A stretch of DNA of 64,000 nucleotides from Pyrodictiaceae archaeon (GTDB lineage: Archaea; Thermoproteota; Thermoprotei_A; Sulfolobales; Pyrodictiaceae): positions 124,001 through 188,000 of the forward strand of contig JALVSY010000016.1 of assembly GCA_027036135.1 (NCBI GenBank), written 5' to 3'. The notes beneath the pieces are model-generated. The model did not search any database and was not told the DNA's origin. It worked only from the letters and a program-made list of their open reading frames with translations. A program made the translations under genes and the position numbers. Shown one piece after another: positions 1-8,329 of this stretch (positions are counted from its first letter, which is position 1; each line of letters opens with the position of its first letter).

Positions 1-1
1 G

Positions 2-871
2 CCCGTGCTCCTTGTACCAGCGATGCACCTTGGTATGTGGAGGAGGGCGAGACCACTCGTTGCTGAGCTTAGGCGACAGGGGCTCCATGTCCTTGAGCCC
101 TACGTGGAGGGTGAGCAGGCCAAGTACCCATCAACCGAGCTCATAGCTTGGTGGATCGAGGCCACACTGACAAGAGGGAGAGATCTTGAGGGTAGACATG
201 TGCTCGTAACTGCTGGGCCTAGCCGCGAGCCCATAGACGCTGTACGTGTCATAACCAATCCGTCCTCGGGGAAAATGGGCCTATACTTGGCGCTCGAAGC
301 CGCCTGGAGAGGAGCAGAAGTAACGCTACTGCATGGGCCTCTCTGCGTAAACTTGTCGCCGCAGTGGAGGAACTATGTGAAGAGCTACGAGTTTGTGCGC
401 GCCGAGGAGGCTGCTAGGCTCATAAAGGAGCATGTTAGGGGCAAGGATGTAGCTCTTTACGCGGCTGCTATAAGCGACTATGCTCCCGCCGAGGAAGAGA
501 GCGGCAAGATAGACTCCCACCATGTACAAGAAGTGATTATAAGGCTGAAGCAGACGCCAAAAGTCATATCTGTTGGCGTGGAGGCGGAGCCGCGCGCCAT
601 CCACATAGGCTTCGCAGCCGAGGCGACAACGCTGAGGGAGAGGCTCATCGAGAGGGCTAAGAAGAAGCTCGAGCACTACAGGCTAGACGCCGTAGCCGCT
701 AATAGCGTTGTTGAGCCAGGAGCCGGGTTCTGGGCTGAGACCAACCACGTCTACCTAGTGACATGGAGGGGCAACGTGGTAGAGATACCCAGGATGCACA
801 AGAGACTGGTTGCGAGAAGAATACTCGATGCAGCTAAGGAGCTACTAGAGAAGGGGCCGCGGCCTCGCTAA
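2..871 (+). CDS. coaBC: Phosphopantothenoylcysteine decarboxylase / phosphopantothenate-cysteine ligase, 5'-truncated by the window edge
   Basis: Coenzyme A synthesis in the cytoplasm: the CoaB half joins 4'-phosphopantothenate to cysteine with CTP, and the CoaC half decarboxylates the product. The frame is open to the left edge, so the GTG at base 5 is probably an internal valine and most of CoaC is missing. What remains begins with the CoaC motif PAMHLGMW (bacterial enzymes usually have PAMNxxMW). The complete CoaB domain follows, with a Rossmann start HVLVTAGPSREPID, the ITNPSSGKMG loop, AAAISDYAP and a downstream lysine in ESGKID. It converges with the next gene: its TAA and the neighbour's TAG share the four bases ctaa. 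Confidence 0.9.
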   Translation, partial: PVLLVPAMHLGMWRRARPLVAELRRQGLHVLEPYVEGEQAKYPSTELIAWWIEATLTRGRDLEGRHVLVTAGPSREPIDAVRVITNPSSGKMGLYLALEAAWRGAEVTLLHGPLCVNLSPQWRNYVKSYEFVRAEEAARLIKEHVRGKDVALYAAAISDYAPAEEESGKIDSHHVQEVIIRLKQTPKVISVGVEAEPRAIHIGFAAEATTLRERLIERAKKKLEHYRLDAVAANSVVEPGAGFWAETNHVYLVTWRGNVVEIPRMHKRLVARRILDAAKELLEKGPRPR

Positions 872-1293
872 GCAGGCTCGGTTCCGCGGGGAGGTTTGCC
901 AGCGTATTGGACAGCGTCCTCGAGGTCACGGAAGACCCTAACACATAGCCTCTTGCGGCCACGGAGCCTCATCTTTAGTGGAACGAGGTAGTAAACACTC
1001 CCCGTGAACGGGTCATCGGGTACCCAGAGCACAAGTATACGGTATCCCGTCTCGGCCACTGCTAGCTCCATTGCCCTGGATAATAGGGGCCTAGCCCTGT
1101 CTCCGCATGCTCTCATACGTGGCACTTCTAGCTGGTATGGCGGCTGCTGCCTCTTCTCATAGACGCGGCCACGGCCAGCGATCCACACTGTTACTGCTGC
1201 TGTGCCCCCGGGTAGTAGGCGCTCCTCTTCCTCCTCTATCTCTATCGGCTCGAGTTCCTCCTCGGGCTCGAGCTCCGGCAGCTCGAGCGCCAA
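868..1293 (-). CDS. Conserved-looking hypothetical protein with acidic N-terminus
   Basis: I do not recognise this 141-residue protein. The first 25 residues are a glutamate-rich run (ELEPEEELEPIEIEEEEE) that is probably disordered. A compact alpha/beta-looking part follows, with VTVWIAGRGRVYEKR, a basic middle, and YRILVLWVPDD near residue 85. No catalytic motif or membrane segment is visible. Translation starts at a TTG, with a TATA-like tatataag about 15-25 bases upstream, which fits a leaderless transcript. The stop overlaps the coaBC stop head-on. Confidence 0.6.
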   Translation of the reverse strand: MALELPELEPEEELEPIEIEEEEERLLPGGTAAVTVWIAGRGRVYEKRQQPPYQLEVPRMRACGDRARPLLSRAMELAVAETGYRILVLWVPDDPFTGSVYYLVPLKMRLRGRKRLCVRVFRDLEDAVQYAGKPPRGTEPA

Positions 1294-1304
1294 GCCCCTT
1301 CCCC

Positions 1305-1317
1305 GATCTATATAAGT
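1305..1317 (-). promoter_or_regulatory. TATA-like box for the 868..1293 gene
   Basis: Read on the minus strand the sequence is acttatatagat, an A/T island in GC-rich surroundings. It ends about 12-25 bases before the TTG start, the spacing expected for a leaderless archaeal message. Confidence 0.4.
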
Positions 1318-1388
1318 TCTAGGCGTCTCTTGTGGTTATAAGCATAGCCCATGGATTTGATTGATCCAGTGATAATAGTACGGTACTA

Positions 1389-2294
1389 CTAGGCCTGCCT
1401 AGCTCGCCAAGCGACACCATTCTCTGTGGCCAGGGGCTCTACTAGGTCCTCCTCCTCTAGCCACGCTATTACCGAGACGAGGGCTGTTCTATTAAGGAGT
1501 AGCTGGCGGGGATTAGGCTCTGCAGCGGATAGATCTCGAGTCGCTAAGTAGGCTAGCTTGTCCAGGGTTAGTGGGCCGTGCTCCCTAATGGCTCCTAGTA
1601 CGTACTCCTTTACCCTCTTCACTGCCTGTATGTTCGCGTCTATCATCGCTACCGCTCTCTTCGCTTCAGCAACCGGGCCGTGGCCAGGAACTATCCTGTA
1701 GCCGGCTTCTGCTAGTTCTCTTAGCCTTGCTAGGCTCTCTCGCCACTCTCTTAGATCAGCTGCAAAGGGTATACCGAACCTAGCCAATACTCTTTCGCCG
1801 AGAACCGCGTCGCCCGCTGCAACTACCTGGTCGTCTTCGATAACGATGCCGCTGTGGCCATGCGTATGCCCGTGGAGGTCCAGGCTCCGGATACCTGGCA
1901 ATACTTCCTCGCTCCATCCGAAGGTATTGGTTACTCTTAGGGCTACTGGCGGCATGGCTGCTAAGGCTTCCGAGATAACACCGCCATAAACGACATTGAA
2001 CCTCGCCTTGACGCTCTCCACCAGGGCTAAGCAGAGCCTATGTGCACGAACCCTTGTATCAGAGCTAAGCAACCCGGGGGCTGCCGCTAAGTGATCGGTG
2101 TGGCCATGCGTGAGCACTATGTCCGTTAAGCTGAGCCCAAGGCTTCCCAGCGCCTCTGTTATTGTCTTATCGCGGTCAGCTCCTATACCGGGGTCAATAA
2201 CGGCTACGCGGTCACCAAGGTTAACGATGATGGTATTAGGGCTACCCGGTACAAGCCATGTATGCTCTCCGAGGCGGCGAGGCTTCCTAGCCAA
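1389..2294 (-). CDS. Metallo-beta-lactamase fold hydrolase
   Basis: A zinc-dependent hydrolase of the glyoxalase II/LACTB2-like branch; the substrate cannot be told from sequence. Seen directly: the first metal motif THGHTDH (residues ~62-68), a second histidine region LHGHTHGHSG (~140), the bridging aspartate in VAAGDAVLG (~158) and the last histidine in VPGHGPV (~203). The final ~75 residues are helical and basic and resemble the winged-helix tail of LACTB2-type proteins. At 301 residues it is a normal length for the family. It stands alone, with nothing functionally linked on either side. Confidence 0.85.
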   Translation of the reverse strand: MARKPRRLGEHTWLVPGSPNTIIVNLGDRVAVIDPGIGADRDKTITEALGSLGLSLTDIVLTHGHTDHLAAAPGLLSSDTRVRAHRLCLALVESVKARFNVVYGGVISEALAAMPPVALRVTNTFGWSEEVLPGIRSLDLHGHTHGHSGIVIEDDQVVAAGDAVLGERVLARFGIPFAADLREWRESLARLRELAEAGYRIVPGHGPVAEAKRAVAMIDANIQAVKRVKEYVLGAIREHGPLTLDKLAYLATRDLSAAEPNPRQLLLNRTALVSVIAWLEEEDLVEPLATENGVAWRARQA

Positions 2295-2394
2295 TCCCTA
2301 GCACCTAGCCTCAGCCTACAAGCGTCTCGGTGAAAAGCCCTTACGCTACACCGCAAATAGTACGGTAGGGAAACTAAATCAGTGTACCCGGGTC

Positions 2395-2480
2395 TATGAC
2401 TAAGACTTGCGGGCAGCTCACCCGCCTGACGCCGGGGAAGCGCCCCGCTATAGAGGGGATGAGGGCGGGGTCCACAGGGC
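2395..2480. other. GC-rich intergenic segment with alternative hairpins
   Basis: This lies in the 241-base gap before the plus-strand gene at 2536. Two perfect 5-bp hairpins sit side by side: gcggg/cccgc (2409-2413 with 2421-2425) and cgggg/ccccg (2433-2437 with 2443-2447). The second right arm can instead pair with gcggggt at 2465-2470, so two folds are mutually exclusive. An ACA triplet follows at 2474. No open frame or tRNA-like B box is present. It may be a structured RNA or leader; the strand and the function are unknown. Confidence 0.3.
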
Positions 2481-2535
2481 GGCGAATACCTCCCTTTATC
2501 TTCTACTAGTTTCTATGAGTGGAGAGTAATGGGGT

Positions 2536-3363
2536 ATGAGTAGCCGGGATGAGTGGGGCTGGCTTGGTAAAGCGCTACGCAGTGTGCTTGACTCCGAGCT
2601 ACGGAGATGGGGAGGCTTAAGACTCGTTGATGCTTTTATTGGTCCCCGTTATTCTTATGTGGAGTTGGATGGTGGATTGTGTGGTGTAGCTTATTCTCCT
2701 AGGGAGACTGGGCGGGTCGTAGAGGAGCTAGAGCATGCTACTCCCCGGTATCTTGCTCGGCTCGTTGAGCGTGGTCTCGGGGGCGGGGCTGCTTCGCTCG
2801 CACTAGCCGCCGCAAATGCTGCCACAATGGCGTGGATCTACGAGACCCCGGATCCACCAATTCTCATCGAGGCGCGTCTCAGTGATTTCATTGAGCTACG
2901 CAGCGGCGATGTTGTGGCAGTTATTGGGTTCATGAGAGGAGTTGTAGAGGAGCTAGTGAACAGAGCGAGTAAGGTCTATGTTATAGAGCTTAGTGAGGAG
3001 CTAAGGCAAGAGGCCAGCGGCATCAGCGGCGTAGAGGTCCTCGGCGCTGAGGACGGCATGAAGGTTCTCCCCCAAGTATCCGTGCTGGTGGCAACTGGTA
3101 GTGCGCTCCTCTACCCAGCTATATTCCGGCAGCAACTAGCCAAGGCGAGGAATGCCCGAGAGAGAGTAATTGTTGGCCCCACGTCTAGTTTCCACCCGCG
3201 CTTAGCAAGGCTTCTAGGCCTTACGGGGCTTGGCGGGGTATACATTGATCCATCGCTTTGCAGGATTCTGAGATGGCATGTCGCGGGCGGGGGAGGGATT
3301 CATAGCCTTAGGCGCCGGAGCTCCAAGCCCCCCTTGCTCCCGAGGTTCTTTGCTAGGGCTTAG
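2536..3363 (+). CDS. DUF4213/DUF364-type Rossmann-like protein (putative metal-chelation family)
   Basis: The domain order resembles the DUF4213 + DUF364 family, which has an enolase-like N-terminal part and a Rossmann-like C-terminal part and is often described as a possible heavy-metal-binding protein. Seen: an N-terminal alpha/beta region (residues 1-85, with SYVELDGGLCGVAYSP), then GDVVAVIGFMRGVVEEL (~120), VYVIELSEEL (~143), a loop ending in VLVATGSALLYPA (~185) and VIVGPTSSFHP (~210). The ATG at 2536 is preceded by ggagag. The 3' end overlaps the stop of the convergent radical SAM gene by four bases (ttag). The function is unproven. Confidence 0.7.
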   Translation: MSSRDEWGWLGKALRSVLDSELRRWGGLRLVDAFIGPRYSYVELDGGLCGVAYSPRETGRVVEELEHATPRYLARLVERGLGGGAASLALAAANAATMAWIYETPDPPILIEARLSDFIELRSGDVVAVIGFMRGVVEELVNRASKVYVIELSEELRQEASGISGVEVLGAEDGMKVLPQVSVLVATGSALLYPAIFRQQLAKARNARERVIVGPTSSFHPRLARLLGLTGLGGVYIDPSLCRILRWHVAGGGGIHSLRRRSSKPPLLPRFFARA

Positions 3364-4682
3364 GCCTGTGTACGCATACCCCATTCACGGAGAGCGTTCA
3401 CGCCCATGTATATCCCGCGCTGCATTACATGAAGCAGATAGAGGCTCTGAGGCTGCTTTATCTCGTAGCACTTGTTCTCCGATGGCTCTTCACCGAGCAT
3501 GTGTAGTACAGATGATATAAGCGAGGCCATTTTCACCGCATTATCGCCGAATCTCTTGATTATCTCTTGTGGACAGAATCTTAACCCGAATAGCTGAGTT
3601 GACAAGTAGTAGAGTAAGTCCTCGCTAGGTGCAACCTCGAGACCGCGGATGGCAGAGAACCCTCTCTCATATACTAGCTTCACGTACTTATTGACGCTGA
3701 ATGTGTTGACGTAGACGTATTTCCCGAGGCGTGCTATCCCGCTAAGACCTATTGCGAGAAACTTATCATAGTCTACTATATATTCGTCAACGAGTTCGGA
3801 GCCTTTGTCCATGCACCAGGGAGTGGCTGGCTTATAACCATGCCTAGCTGCTTCCTCGAGGATCACTTGATAGAGTAGTCGCTCATGTGGGTGCCAAGGC
3901 CCCTCTCTTCTACGCCTCTCATATTCTCGTAGTCCTGGTGCCGGCATTAAGGGGTAGAATGTTACCTGGTCTGCGCCTAGCTCTAGGGCTTTGCTTGCCT
4001 CCTCTCGTATTATCTCTGGTGTATCGCTCTTCACACCCCATAGCATGTCTATGTTAAGGGTCTTGAACTTGCCCCTAGCAGCCCTAACTGCCTCTAAGGA
4101 GTGCTCTACGCTGTGGTGGAGTCGCCCGAGCTCCCGGAGCCTATCATCGCGTAATGCTTGTACGCCTATGCTGAGCCTCGTCACTCCCACTGAGCGCAGG
4201 ACACTGACAGCATCATCGTTTATATCTAGGGGACTTGCCTCTGTTGACACACTTATGGCTCTTCCATAGTAGCTGCGAAGAAGATCTATGAACTCTGCTA
4301 ACGAGTATACGTTTATTGATGGTGTTCCGCCACCTATGTAGACTACCTGTATCCTCGGGTTCTCCGCGACCGTTGCTAGCCACTCAGCCTCCTTCTTTAT
4401 AGCGGCCATGTAGTCGGTATAGGCCTTTGGCTCGTACGCGTACCGTACAAAGCAACAGAACTTGCACAGCGGTGTATGGCAGAAGGGCATGTGGACGTAG
4501 AGCGCATAGTCCCCGGGCTCGAGAGACGCTAGGTACTTGACGTGCTTCTCCCCGTTAAGGTTACTTGCCTCGATTTTCTCGAAGAAGCTTTCTACCCTTT
4601 TAGTTACAAGCGGGCCAAGTATCTTACCGAGGACTTGGACTGTTCTGGGAACCGCTGAAGCATCTATACTACTTGTTGGCAT
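3360..4682 (-). CDS. Radical SAM protein of the coproporphyrinogen oxidase-like (HemN/HemW) family
   Basis: The HemN-type signature YVHMPFCHTPLCKFC sits at residues ~62-76, followed by the VVYIGGGTPS glycine strand (~120), STEASPLDIN (~150) and RLSIGVQALRDDRL (~177), the usual TIM-barrel landmarks for SAM binding. The cluster cysteines are spaced CX4CX2C, one residue longer than the CX3CX2C of textbook HemN, and a fourth cysteine follows at once. The ~130 C-terminal residues match the HemN-C type only loosely. True HemN, a HemW-like haem chaperone or another anaerobic enzyme are all possible. It stands alone, divergent from the HerA gene. Confidence 0.75.
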   Translation of the reverse strand: MPTSSIDASAVPRTVQVLGKILGPLVTKRVESFFEKIEASNLNGEKHVKYLASLEPGDYALYVHMPFCHTPLCKFCCFVRYAYEPKAYTDYMAAIKKEAEWLATVAENPRIQVVYIGGGTPSINVYSLAEFIDLLRSYYGRAISVSTEASPLDINDDAVSVLRSVGVTRLSIGVQALRDDRLRELGRLHHSVEHSLEAVRAARGKFKTLNIDMLWGVKSDTPEIIREEASKALELGADQVTFYPLMPAPGLREYERRRREGPWHPHERLLYQVILEEAARHGYKPATPWCMDKGSELVDEYIVDYDKFLAIGLSGIARLGKYVYVNTFSVNKYVKLVYERGFSAIRGLEVAPSEDLLYYLSTQLFGLRFCPQEIIKRFGDNAVKMASLISSVLHMLGEEPSENKCYEIKQPQSLYLLHVMQRGIYMGVNALREWGMRTQA

Positions 4683-4710
4683 TTTATTTCATCTCGTCTA
4701 TTTTTCCCTA

Positions 4711-4743
4711 AACCCGGGCTATGCTTCATAGATACCCCGGGTT
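4711..4743. repeat. Compound inverted repeat between divergent genes
   Basis: AACCCGGG (4711-4718) pairs perfectly with CCCGGGTT (4736-4743), and inside it CTATG (4719-4723) pairs with CATAG (4727-4731) across a CTT loop. This gives a 13-bp hairpin with one 4-base bulge (ATAC). It sits between the starts of the radical SAM gene and the HerA gene. It could be a regulator-binding site or a transcript hairpin. Confidence 0.5.
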
Positions 4744-4843
4744 AATAGGAAAGGTGTCGGATATGTGCGAGCCGTCTCTGCATCCATAGCTCTTAAGCCT
4801 AGGCGCCTATTCTTCATAAAGTAATACCGTTAGCATAGTATGC

Positions 4844-7054
4844 TTGGTGGAGAGAGACAACCCTGATACACTCGCCTCTCCTCAGGAGAAACACCGCCAA
4901 GACTACGAGGGCCGGACAGCATTGGTAAGACCGGGAAGCGTTGCTCAGCCTATAGGGATGGTTACTGGAGATGCTAGGCCAGACTACTTCATATTTACAG
5001 CGGATCCTGATAACATACCGCCGCTCTACGACTACGTCTATGTTGAGGCCAAGGAGGTTCCACCGGGCGAGACAGAGCCAGTAACTGTAAAGATTCTTGC
5101 GCAGATACGCGGCATTAAGCGCTCAGCAATCGGAGTCTCCCCCGAGCACCCATGGCCCGTTCTGCGCAACCTCTCCCTCCCAAGGGGCAGCGACACCGTC
5201 GTGGCCGCCGCGAAGGTTCTCGGGTACAAGTGGCGCGGAGGGATATACTATCCGCGGCACGCGCCCCCCGTAGGTACATGGGTCTACTTGGCCCCGGACA
5301 AGCTCCTCGAGGAATTCTACTCCGTTGAGGAGGCTAGAAGGCTTCATGTGGGCTACCTTATCTCGAGACCAACTGTTCCGGCCTTCCTCGATCTTGAGGG
5401 AGTTAAGCGTCACGTAGCAATCATAGCTGCTACTGGTGCTGGCAAGACATGGGCAAGCGTGGTACTCATAGAGGAGTTACTGAAGAAGGGAGCAACAATA
5501 ATCGTGCTTGACCCCCACGGCGAGTACACTGCCATGAAGAGGACTGTTCATAGACTAGGCAAGGGCTACGAGAACGCAGTGAGGATTATCAAGGGGCACC
5601 GGGAGCAGGACGGTGATATACAGTACAGCATCAGCATCGCCGATATGACTGCCGAGGAGCTCGCCTCTATAGCTGGCGTGCCCTCGAAGGCCACTAGGAT
5701 AAGGAGCGTAATCTATGGCGCGAAGAGGCTCTCTAGGTGGATGGCTGAGGCAACCGGCGAGCCTAGGTGGAGGGGACTAAGAGGCATAATAAGAATAATA
5801 CAAGCAGCTATCGATGCCGCTGAGATTACCAGGACACAGGGGAATATGAGGCTTGAAGTCTTTGCCCAGAACCTAGCTACGAGGCTCGCTATGAAAGCTG
5901 GTAAGGCCCAAGATGAGCTAAAAACTATTCAGCAGAGGCTCCGAGAACTCACAGCTCTCGACGAGGGTGTCGGAAAAGGTATTAGGAGACTATGGCTGAG
6001 CCTCGGCAGAGATACGTCACCAGGCTATGACGCGATAAGGTACCTCGACGAGCTCGTGAGGATAGGCGTCTATGGTACTCGTACCATCCCGCTTGACGTG
6101 TTGCTTGAGCCGGGCACTGTGACGGTAATTAATCTTGCTGGTCTTAGAGCCGAGGTACAGGATCACCTAGTCTACAATATCCTCTACAGAGTATTTAGTG
6201 CACGACTACGCTACCTTAGACGACTACCAGGAGAGAGCTACCCATACCCTGTTGTCGTTGTGCTCGAGGAGGCTCATAGATTCGTTCCCCCGAGAACCCA
6301 GAGGCAGACGAGAAGCAGAGACATAGTTGCCACAATAGCCTCTGAGGGTAGGAAGTTCGGCGTATTCCTGGTAGCTATAACTCAGAGGCCTAGCCGGCTT
6401 GACCCCGATGTGCTGAGCCAGCTCCAGGGCCAGATAATCCTCAGAATAGTTAACCCAAGGGACCAGGAAGCTATACGTGACTCTAGCGAGCAGGTAAGCC
6501 AAGACTTACTAGATAACCTGCCAGGGCTGAATACAGGCGAGGCAGTTGTTGTTGGGCCATTGTCTCCGGCGCCCATTATGATGAGGCTACGTGACCGCGT
6601 ACTGAGCTATAGTGGAGGCGACATAAGCCTCGTAGAGGCATGGAGCGGTACTAGGAGTGATCTAAGAGTCATCGAGGAGCTTCGCAGAGAGATCATGGAG
6701 AAGGTGACTAGTATCACGGGTGACCGCTATGCTGGTGTCGCAGAGGCTCTCTCGGAGCTAACTGGGCTCGATATATCGCCTAGCTCTGCTGACCATGCGC
6801 TGAGACTTATTGTTAGGGAGAGTGTATGGGCTAGTTTCAACGAAGAGTTGGGAATAGTCTCTGGCGAGGTCGTTTACCATGATGGCAGGAGCTGCGAGGC
6901 CCGGGTAGACCTCGAGTCTAGGAAAACTAGTTGCTCGTGTTGCGGCGAGAGGCTCTGCGGTCACGTAGTCGCTGTCCTTATCCGAGCACTACTCGATGAT
7001 CTCCTAGCGCCTACACGTGGTGTCTCTGAGGAGCCTTGGTCAGAGCTGCTCTGA
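4844..7054 (+). CDS. HerA-type hexameric DNA translocase ATPase with C-terminal SWIM zinc finger
   Basis: An ATP-driven DNA pump of the HerA/FtsK class. Seen: an N-terminal HAS-like beta domain (~25-130), Walker A AATGAGKT (~195-203), LDPHGEY after strand 2, a long helical insertion (~250-400), Walker B VVVLEEAHRF (~470) and the post-B segment SEGRKFGVFLVAITQRPSRLD. Ordinary HerA proteins are about 500 residues. This one has 736 and ends with CSCCGERLCGH (~696-706), a CxC...CxH SWIM finger, which in other proteins binds DNA or protein. No nurA, mre11 or rad50 is adjacent, so it is probably a paralogue and not the end-resection HerA. It starts at TTG, with a GTG one codon later. Confidence 0.88.
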   Translation: MVERDNPDTLASPQEKHRQDYEGRTALVRPGSVAQPIGMVTGDARPDYFIFTADPDNIPPLYDYVYVEAKEVPPGETEPVTVKILAQIRGIKRSAIGVSPEHPWPVLRNLSLPRGSDTVVAAAKVLGYKWRGGIYYPRHAPPVGTWVYLAPDKLLEEFYSVEEARRLHVGYLISRPTVPAFLDLEGVKRHVAIIAATGAGKTWASVVLIEELLKKGATIIVLDPHGEYTAMKRTVHRLGKGYENAVRIIKGHREQDGDIQYSISIADMTAEELASIAGVPSKATRIRSVIYGAKRLSRWMAEATGEPRWRGLRGIIRIIQAAIDAAEITRTQGNMRLEVFAQNLATRLAMKAGKAQDELKTIQQRLRELTALDEGVGKGIRRLWLSLGRDTSPGYDAIRYLDELVRIGVYGTRTIPLDVLLEPGTVTVINLAGLRAEVQDHLVYNILYRVFSARLRYLRRLPGESYPYPVVVVLEEAHRFVPPRTQRQTRSRDIVATIASEGRKFGVFLVAITQRPSRLDPDVLSQLQGQIILRIVNPRDQEAIRDSSEQVSQDLLDNLPGLNTGEAVVVGPLSPAPIMMRLRDRVLSYSGGDISLVEAWSGTRSDLRVIEELRREIMEKVTSITGDRYAGVAEALSELTGLDISPSSADHALRLIVRESVWASFNEELGIVSGEVVYHDGRSCEARVDLESRKTSCSCCGERLCGHVVAVLIRALLDDLLAPTRGVSEEPWSELL

Positions 7055-7130
7055 CGGACTACTCCTTCTATTTAAGCTTATTCCTACATCGCCTCGGGGC
7101 AAGCGACCAAGAGGTTTTAACGCACAGCCA

Positions 7131-7182
7131 TGAGTAGAGTACTTGCAGAGGTGCTACACACCACCCATCGCCTATCTACTCA
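7131..7182. repeat. 8-bp inverted repeat in the gap before the nitrilase-like gene
   Basis: TGAGTAGA (7131-7138) and TCTACTCA (7175-7182) are exact complements 36 bases apart. A TATA-like ggttttaacg lies about 15 bases upstream of the left arm. No open frame occupies the stretch. It could be the stem of a small RNA or a leader structure; there is no sequence match to a known class. Confidence 0.3.
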
Positions 7183-7232
7183 GGAGAATAGAGAATCCCT
7201 CTTGACCACGCGTAGAGGAGGGCTGGTATGGT

Positions 7233-8099
7233 GTGTCCATAACAGTAGCGCTCATACACATGAGGCTTAAGCCCCTAGCCAAGAAGAGTAATCTCGAGAA
7301 AGCAAGGAAGCTCGTGAGAGAAGCAGCGCTAAAGGGTGCAAGCGTCGCCGTGCTTCCCTCCTTTGTTAATACGGGTCCCTTCTTCCTCTACTATCCACGT
7401 ACTCGTAACAAGTCAATAGCCCGTAACCAGGCTGAACGTGTACCTGGTAGCACCTTCGAGTACTTGTCGATGATGGCGATAGAGAATGGCATCTACTTGA
7501 TAGCTGGCCCCATAGTTGAGAGAGCTGGGCCGAAGATGTTCCTCACGACACTAGTGATAATGCCCAATGGCGCGCTGCTTACAAAGTATCGTAAGATAAG
7601 TTGTAACATTGTTGACGAGGATCTAGGGATAAGCCCTGGCAGAGAAGTAGTAGTATTCAATGAAGTAGGTAGAGCAATGGGCATAATGTCGGAGGACGAT
7701 ATCTACTACCCAGAGATAGCGCGCGCCCTCCTCCTGGGGGGCGCAACAGCATTTGTCACCACGCTAAGGCCCGGCGAGGATGTGAACAAGGTTAAGCTTA
7801 CACTCCTAGCCAGGAGCATGGAGAATAAGGTACCAATACTCGCTGTTGGAGGCGCGTTCGAGACCGTAGAAAACGTAATAGATATCCCGACAATGGTTGT
7901 TGACCCGCAGAACGGTATCGTAGAGGAGATCAATGAGCCCAAGGATACTTTTCTCCTAGTAGAGGTAATGGAGAAGCCTAGCAACATGCGGGACATAGTT
8001 GATGCAAGCCTACGAGCAAAAACCCTTGCATCAATACTCTGCAAAGCAGCCAAGGAAAGCCTAATAGAGAACCTTGTATCGAAATACCGCCAACAATAA
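7233..8099 (+). CDS. Nitrilase-superfamily fold protein, probably catalytically inactive
   Basis: The fold is clear from the succession ALIHMR (beta-1), GASVAVLPS (~35-43), NGIYLIAGP (~85), the YRKI strand (~119-122), MGIMSEDDIYYPE (~149-161) and SMENKVPILAVGG (~205). Active members use a Glu-Lys-Cys triad. Here the Glu of the LPE motif is Ser43, the Lys is kept (Lys121), and the Cys of the GxxICYDxxFPE motif is Glu154. Hydrolysis through a thioester is therefore unlikely; binding, scaffolding or a regulatory role is inferred. GTG at 7233 has ggaggg 10 bases upstream; the nearby ATG at 7228 hits a stop after four codons. Confidence 0.75.
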   Translation: MSITVALIHMRLKPLAKKSNLEKARKLVREAALKGASVAVLPSFVNTGPFFLYYPRTRNKSIARNQAERVPGSTFEYLSMMAIENGIYLIAGPIVERAGPKMFLTTLVIMPNGALLTKYRKISCNIVDEDLGISPGREVVVFNEVGRAMGIMSEDDIYYPEIARALLLGGATAFVTTLRPGEDVNKVKLTLLARSMENKVPILAVGGAFETVENVIDIPTMVVDPQNGIVEEINEPKDTFLLVEVMEKPSNMRDIVDASLRAKTLASILCKAAKESLIENLVSKYRQQ

Positions 8100-8282
8100 T
8101 CATTAATTAAAATCCAACAATACTACGGAAAATGCAAGCTTAGTACTATTGATAAAAACCACTACGCCGGGCAGAGTGCTAAGCCTAGGATTATCTATAC
8201 GTGCCCCGCTTCTCTTAATGCTAGCTTATGGGATGCTCCTCTTATGCTAGCACTAATTGTGTGGCCCTTTACGCCTCGTTTT

Positions 8283-8329
8283 ATAACCTGGTTATCTGTT
8301 CAAAGCCAACTTATTTTTAGACCTGGTTA
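8283..8329. promoter_or_regulatory. Paired operator-like sites upstream of the solute-binding protein gene
   Basis: ATAACCTGGTTAT (8283-8295) is a 13-base palindrome around a central T. Its core acctggtta returns at 8321-8329, and a TATA-like cttatttttag (8310-8320) lies between the two copies. The start codon is 36 bases further on. The layout, one site upstream of the TATA element and one over the likely transcription start, fits repression or activation by a dimeric regulator. Confidence 0.4.
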
